DNA from: Roseomonas haemaphysalidis
GTDB lineage: Bacteria; Pseudomonadota; Alphaproteobacteria; Acetobacterales; Acetobacteraceae
Assembly (NCBI RefSeq): GCF_017355405.1
Contig: NZ_CP061177.1
Coordinates: 3,346,501-3,410,500 of the forward strand
DNA length: 64,000 bases
Reading direction: 5' to 3'
The translations under genes and the position numbers were made by a program. The notes under the pieces were generated by a model. The model made no database searches. It was given only the letters and a program-made list of their open reading frames with translations, and was not told the DNA's origin. Positions 60,133 to 64,000 of this stretch are shown one piece after another; position 1 is the stretch's first letter; each line of letters starts with the position of its first letter.

Positions 60133-61023
60133 ATGTCCGGCGCCATCGACATCGTTTGCAACCTCTACACCCCGCTGGAAATCCAAAACAACCAAACGGG
60201 CGTGGACGACCAATTCAAGACTCAGGTCCGCATGACGGATGCCATGCGCAACGGCGTCGAGGTTGAGGATTATCTTCGCAAGATGGACCGGGCGGGGATC
60301 GAGCGCTCCCTGCTGATCGCTGTGCGCGCCGGGGACCTGCGCATACGTGGTTCCTTTGAGATTCCCTACGAGCGGGTGGCGGAGGTCTGTGCCCGCTACC
60401 CCGATCGCTTTTCCGGCCTCGCGGGGGTGGATCCCACGCGCGGGATCCAGGGGCTCAAGGACCTCGACCGCGCGGCAAGGGAATTCGGCTTCGTCGGCGC
60501 GCATCTCTACCCGCACTGGTTCGGGATGGAGCCGGGGCACGCGCTTTACTACCCCTACTACGCCCGCTGCTGCGAGCTCGACATCCCCATCATGATGCAG
60601 GTGGGCCACAACCTGATCTATTCGCGGGAGCGCCGCCTGCCTTCCGTGGCCAAGCCTATCACGCTGGATCAGGTGGCCATCGACTTTCCCGAGCTGAAGC
60701 TGCTCGGCATCCACATCGGCGTGCCCTGGACCGACGAGATGATCTCGATGGCCTGGAAGCACGAGAACGTCTTCATCGGCGTGGACGCCTATGGGCCGAA
60801 GCACTGGCCGCCGTCTCTGGTGCACTACATGAACACCTATGGCCGCGGAAAGGTGCTGTTCGGCACGGACTGGCCGGTGGTGGATCCTGAGCGCGCGGTG
60901 CGCGAGATCAACGAGCTGGGCCTGCGTCCGGAAAGCCTCAGCACCCTGATGCGCGACGCGGCGCTGAAGGTGTTCCGCCTGCCGCCCGGCCGGTCCGGCG
61001 CCGCGCAGGCCGCCGCCGAGTAG
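60133..61023 (+). CDS. Amidohydrolase-2 family protein lacking the N-terminal HxH
   Basis: A 296-residue TIM-barrel protein of the ACMSD-like amidohydrolase-2 group. LAGVDPTRGIQGLKDLDRAARE, GAHLYPHWFG, LLGIHIGVPWTDEMISMAWKHENV and VLFGTDWPV fit the family. Where relatives have IDxHxH at the start, this protein reads IDIVCNLYTP, so the first metal-binding histidine pair is missing. It may be metal-independent, a changed enzyme or non-catalytic. The gene is divergent from the ABC operon and ten bases upstream of a flavin oxidase with which it is probably co-transcribed. Confidence 0.82.
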   Translation: MSGAIDIVCNLYTPLEIQNNQTGVDDQFKTQVRMTDAMRNGVEVEDYLRKMDRAGIERSLLIAVRAGDLRIRGSFEIPYERVAEVCARYPDRFSGLAGVDPTRGIQGLKDLDRAAREFGFVGAHLYPHWFGMEPGHALYYPYYARCCELDIPIMMQVGHNLIYSRERRLPSVAKPITLDQVAIDFPELKLLGIHIGVPWTDEMISMAWKHENVFIGVDAYGPKHWPPSLVHYMNTYGRGKVLFGTDWPVVDPERAVREINELGLRPESLSTLMRDAALKVFRLPPGRSGAAQAAAE

Positions 61024-61032
61024 GGAGGCGCG

Positions 61033-62571
61033 ATGAACCCCGTCGCCCGCGCCTTCCGGGACGCCGTGCCCGGACTGGCGGTGCAGGACGACGCCGCACT
61101 GGCCGAAGCGCTGTCCGCCGACCTCGCGACCCCCGCCCCCATGCCGGCCGGCGCCGTGCTGCAGCCAGGGGATGTGGGGCAGGTCCAGGCCCTGGTCCGG
61201 GTGGCACGGGCGGAAGGCATTGCCCTGGTGCCACGCGGCGGCGGCTGGTCTTATACGGGTGGCACGGTGGCGCCGCGCGCACCGGCAGCGGTGGTGGACA
61301 TGACCGGCCTCACCGGCATCACGATCCGGCGGGACGCCGCGGAGGTGGAGGTCGGCGCCGGCACCACCTGGGCCGCCCTGCACGCGGCGCTGGAGGCCGA
61401 GGGGCTGCGGGCCTGCGCCTTCGGCCCGTTGTCCGGCACCGGGGCCACGGTGGGCGGCGGTGCCGCCCAGAACGGCGGCTTCTTCGGCGCCTCCGGCCAT
61501 GGCGCATGGGGCGACGGGCCGGTGCATGCCACCCGCATGGTGGATGGTACCGCCGCCCTCGTCGATTTCACCCTGGCCGACCGCGTGCGGGGGCTGGAAG
61601 CCCCGCAGCCGCTGGTGGGGGATTGCGGCGCCTTTGGGCTGCGCACGCGCGTGACCCTGGCCACGATGCCTTTGCCGGCAGCAACGGGCTTCGTTTCGTT
61701 TGAATTCGCCGAGGGTGCCGCGGCGCTGGCCGCGCTGGTCGCACTGCGCGACCTGCCGGGCCTGGGCGAGTTGTTCCTGTTCGATCCCGCCAACCACCGC
61801 AACCTGGCACGCGCCGGGTTTTCCGTGATGGAAAGCGCGGGGATCGCGGGAGACCTGTTGCGCGCGCGCGGCAGTTGGTGGGAACGGCTGTCCGGTCTGC
61901 TGCACACGGCGCGCGCCGGCAAGACCTTCGTGGCGGACCTGCGCTGGTCCGTGCACCTGTCGCTGGACGGCAGCGATGCCGCAGTGGCAGAAGCGCAGCG
62001 CGAGGCACGGCGCCGCGCGCGTGCCCTGGGTGGGCATGTCATTCCGGACATCATCCCGCGCGTCACGCGTTCCCGCCCCTTTCGCCGGATCAAGGCATTG
62101 CTGGGCCCATCCGGGAAGTTGTGGCTGCCGATGCACGGTGTCTTCTCGGCCGAAGCCGCGCCGGCCGGTCTTGCAGCCACAGAGCGCGTCCTGGCGGAGC
62201 ATGCGGAGCCGATGCGTCGCCATGGCATCCACACGGTGCTGCTCTGCTCCACCATGGGTGCGCGCGTGATCGTCGAACCGCAGATCTTCTGGCCGGATGC
62301 GATGGGGCCGCTGCACCGCCGCCTGGTGCCGCCCGAACAGTGGCAGGCGCATGGCGCCCGCCCGGCCAACCCAGAGGCCCGCGCCGCCGCCATGGCGTTG
62401 CGGCACGCGCTGATCGAGGCCTTCGACGCTGCAGGCGCCAGCCACTTCCAGATCGGCCGTTCCTATGCCGCGCATCCCGGCGTGCCGGCTGGCACGCGGG
62501 AAGCCTGGGCAGTGCTGAAGCGACGGCATGACCCGGACGGAATCATGAACCCCGGCGCGCTGGGCCTTTAG
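61033..62571 (+). CDS. FAD-binding oxidoreductase, VAO/PCMH family
   Basis: A 512-residue flavoprotein. The PCMH-type FAD domain occupies about residues 30-210: LQPGDVGQVQALVRVARAEGIALVPRGGGWSYTGGTVAP, VDMTGLTGI and GPLSGTGATVGGGAAQNGGFF. The C-terminal substrate domain ends with LKRRHDPDGIMNPGALGL, the usual FAD-oxidase end. Relatives oxidise hydroxy acids, alcohols or aromatic alcohols. GGGAGG precedes the ATG. It is probably co-expressed with the preceding amidohydrolase-like gene; the substrate is unknown. Confidence 0.88.
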   Translation: MNPVARAFRDAVPGLAVQDDAALAEALSADLATPAPMPAGAVLQPGDVGQVQALVRVARAEGIALVPRGGGWSYTGGTVAPRAPAAVVDMTGLTGITIRRDAAEVEVGAGTTWAALHAALEAEGLRACAFGPLSGTGATVGGGAAQNGGFFGASGHGAWGDGPVHATRMVDGTAALVDFTLADRVRGLEAPQPLVGDCGAFGLRTRVTLATMPLPAATGFVSFEFAEGAAALAALVALRDLPGLGELFLFDPANHRNLARAGFSVMESAGIAGDLLRARGSWWERLSGLLHTARAGKTFVADLRWSVHLSLDGSDAAVAEAQREARRRARALGGHVIPDIIPRVTRSRPFRRIKALLGPSGKLWLPMHGVFSAEAAPAGLAATERVLAEHAEPMRRHGIHTVLLCSTMGARVIVEPQIFWPDAMGPLHRRLVPPEQWQAHGARPANPEARAAAMALRHALIEAFDAAGASHFQIGRSYAAHPGVPAGTREAWAVLKRRHDPDGIMNPGALGL

Positions 62572-62578
62572 CGGCCGC

Positions 62579-63655
62579 TCAGCCCGCCATGACGTGCCGG
62601 CGGCTGTGCATGAGCGGCTGGACGCGTGTGCCGAAGGCGTCGATCCCTTCCACGAAGTCGTCGAAGGTGAGCATCACGCCCTTCAGGCCGGGAATGCCCT
62701 CCATCTCGTCCATCATCCGCGCCACGGATTGATAGGAACCCACCAGCGTCCCCATGTTGAAGTTCACCATCGACACCGGGTTGGTCATCGCCCTGGCCGT
62801 CGAGCTGGCATCGGCCGCGGCGTCGTTGTTCGCCTGCTGGTCCAGCCAGCCCAGCGCCTTGCTGTCCTTGCCCGCCTTGTAGTGCTCCCACTTCGCCATC
62901 GCCGCCGCGTCCGTCTCGTCGGCGATCACCATGAACAGCACATAGGAGCCGACGTCGCGCCCGGTCCTGGCCGACTCCTCCACCAGCCGCGCGATGGATG
63001 GCGCGAAGGCCGTCGGCGTGTTGACGCCCGAGCCGAGGCAGAAGTTGTAGTCGGCGTGCCGCGCGGCGAAGGCCACGCCCGCGCCGGACTGGCCGGCCGC
63101 CACGATCGGCACCGGCTGCTCCGGCCGCGGGCTCAGCACGCAGTCGGTCATCCGGAAGTAGTCGCCCTGCAGGTCCGACCGCCCGGTTTCCCACAGGTCC
63201 TTCATCACCTGCACGTATTCCGAGCAATACTGGTAGCGCCGCGCGTAATGCTCCTGCCCCGGCCACAGGCCCATCTGGCTGTATTCGGCTTCCTGCCAGC
63301 CCGAGACGATGTTCACGCCGATCCGCCCGGGCGCCACGCTGTCGATGGTCGAGACCATGCGCGCCGCCAGCGCCGGCGGCAGGGTCAGCACGGCGGTGGA
63401 AGCGTAGAGGCGGATCTTCTCGGTCACCGCCGCCAGCGCCGACATCAGGGTGAAGCTTTCCAGCGCGTGGTCCCAGAACTCGCTTTCGCCGCCGAAGCCG
63501 CGCAGCTTGATCATGGAAAGCGCGAACTCGAAGCCATATTTCTCCGCCCGCTGCACCACCTCGCGGTTCAGCGCGAAGCTCGGCTTGTAGCGCGGCGAGG
63601 TCGTCGAGATCAGCCAGCCGTTGCTGCCGATGGGAATGAAAACGCCCAGATCCAT
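62579..63655 (-). CDS. RutA-like flavin-dependent monooxygenase (LLM class)
   Basis: A 358-residue bacterial luciferase-fold enzyme very similar to RutA throughout: [64 protein letters not shown] and [15 protein letters not shown]. RutA opens the uracil ring using an FMN-peroxide. Other LLM relatives attack amides, sulphones or chlorinated rings. No rutBCDEFG genes are nearby, and the visible partner is a Zn-ribbon/OB-fold protein, so another substrate is possible. AGGAGC precedes the ATG. Confidence 0.88.
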   Translation of the reverse strand: MDLGVFIPIGSNGWLISTTSPRYKPSFALNREVVQRAEKYGFEFALSMIKLRGFGGESEFWDHALESFTLMSALAAVTEKIRLYASTAVLTLPPALAARMVSTIDSVAPGRIGVNIVSGWQEAEYSQMGLWPGQEHYARRYQYCSEYVQVMKDLWETGRSDLQGDYFRMTDCVLSPRPEQPVPIVAAGQSGAGVAFAARHADYNFCLGSGVNTPTAFAPSIARLVEESARTGRDVGSYVLFMVIADETDAAAMAKWEHYKAGKDSKALGWLDQQANNDAAADASSTARAMTNPVSMVNFNMGTLVGSYQSVARMMDEMEGIPGLKGVMLTFDDFVEGIDAFGTRVQPLMHSRRHVMAG

Positions 63656-63685
63656 GGTTTCTGCTCCTGGTTCGGGAAGTTCGCG

Positions 63686-64000
63686 TCAGGCGGCAGGCGC
63701 CGGGACGGCGGTCAGCAGCTCGCCCTTTGCCTGGATGAGGATGCGGTCGCCGATGGCGGGCGGGCGGCCCGCCGTGTCCTGCAGGCTCAGCAGCAGCAAC
63801 CCGCCGGCAGCCGGCTGAACCAGCGCCAGCGTGTAGGGCACGCGCGCCGCGAAGGCAGCGGAGGGCGCCCGGTGCACGGTGGTGAGGCTGAAGACCTCTG
63901 CCGGCAGCGGCAGGGCCGCGGCGGCGATCCGGCGGCCGCCGCAGGCATGGCAGGCCGGGCGCGGATAGCCCTGCGCCGTGCCGCAATCCTGGCAGACACG
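63686..64000 (-). CDS. Zn-ribbon/OB-fold (DUF35-type) protein, cut by window end
   Basis: Only the last ~104 codons are present; the frame is open to the window edge. CQDC and CHAC, ten residues apart, form the rubredoxin-like Zn-ribbon. An OB-fold domain follows (YTLALVQPAAGGLLLLSLQD, IGDRILIQAKGE). Such proteins typically accompany thiolases or hydroxymethylglutaryl-CoA-type enzymes and assist acyl-CoA chemistry. It is about 30 bp upstream of the RutA-like gene on the same strand, so co-transcription is likely. Confidence 0.82.
   Translation of the reverse strand, partial: RVCQDCGTAQGYPRPACHACGGRRIAAAALPLPAEVFSLTTVHRAPSAAFAARVPYTLALVQPAAGGLLLLSLQDTAGRPPAIGDRILIQAKGELLTAVPAPAA

Overview
This window is one contiguous piece of a high-GC chromosome. 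Inference: an alphaproteobacterium of the Acetobacteraceae, Roseomonas-like. The reasons are the strong GC bias at third codon positions, tightly packed operons with ATGA/GTGA/TTGA stop-start overlaps, several orphan Bug-type (TctC-like) solute receptors, peptide-type ABC systems with fused ATPases, and many scattered catabolic genes. No insertion sequence, integrase or CRISPR array was recognised.

Layout. 1-5880 (+): the 3' end of a hydantoinase B/oxoprolinase gene, then a complete peptide/nickel-family ABC transporter (receptor, two permeases, fused double ATPase). 5869-6860 (-): two paralogous small lipoproteins. 6909-10692 (-): a potFGHI-type putrescine importer. 10943-16233 (+): a compact phage-derived cassette (structural protein, right-handed beta-helix tailspike, lectin-like protein, tail protein, holin-like protein, GH24 endolysin) without head, terminase or integrase genes, ending beside a tRNA-Thr(GGT). 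17146-18734: a TetR regulator divergent from a short-chain dehydrogenase across a nested palindrome. 18807-23741: a MarR regulator divergent from a homogentisate operon (hmgA, fahA, a Bug receptor, maiA). 23937-25091: a photolyase-related FAD protein.

25749-39287 is a large catabolic region. A leftward five-gene operon (LigI-like amidohydrolase, second amidohydrolase, Bug receptor, HpcH/HpaI aldolase, DUF6282-type hydrolase) lies downstream of a quinone oxidoreductase-iclR pair. Rightward are a bicupin and then Bug receptor, amidohydrolase, Bug receptor, 2-hydroxyacid dehydrogenase and an NTF2-like protein, followed by an SDR and a BKACE-type beta-keto acid cleavage enzyme. Three copies of one palindrome (TTCCGC-N3-GCGGAA or a close match) sit in front of the three transcription units, so I infer one local IclR regulon for uptake and breakdown of a small organic acid, possibly a lactone or aromatic ring-cleavage product.

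40047-46357 holds a cyclic-di-GMP pair (membrane diguanylate cyclase and MHYT-PAS-GGDEF-EAL protein) and an aldo/keto reductase divergent from a TetR regulator, flanked by gene-poor stretches. 46869-59652 is a second putative catabolic locus: FAD monooxygenase, three alpha/beta-hydrolase genes whose nucleophile elbow reads G-x-H-T-G instead of G-x-S-x-G, an IclR regulator, an acyl-CoA ligase and a second complete peptide-type ABC importer preceded by an IclR-like palindrome. The window closes with an amidohydrolase-fold protein lacking its N-terminal HxH, a VAO-type flavin oxidase, a RutA-like flavin monooxygenase and a cut-off Zn-ribbon/OB-fold protein.

Coordinates come from reading frames, start codons and ribosome-binding sites by eye. 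Functions are family-level unless a gene symbol is given.
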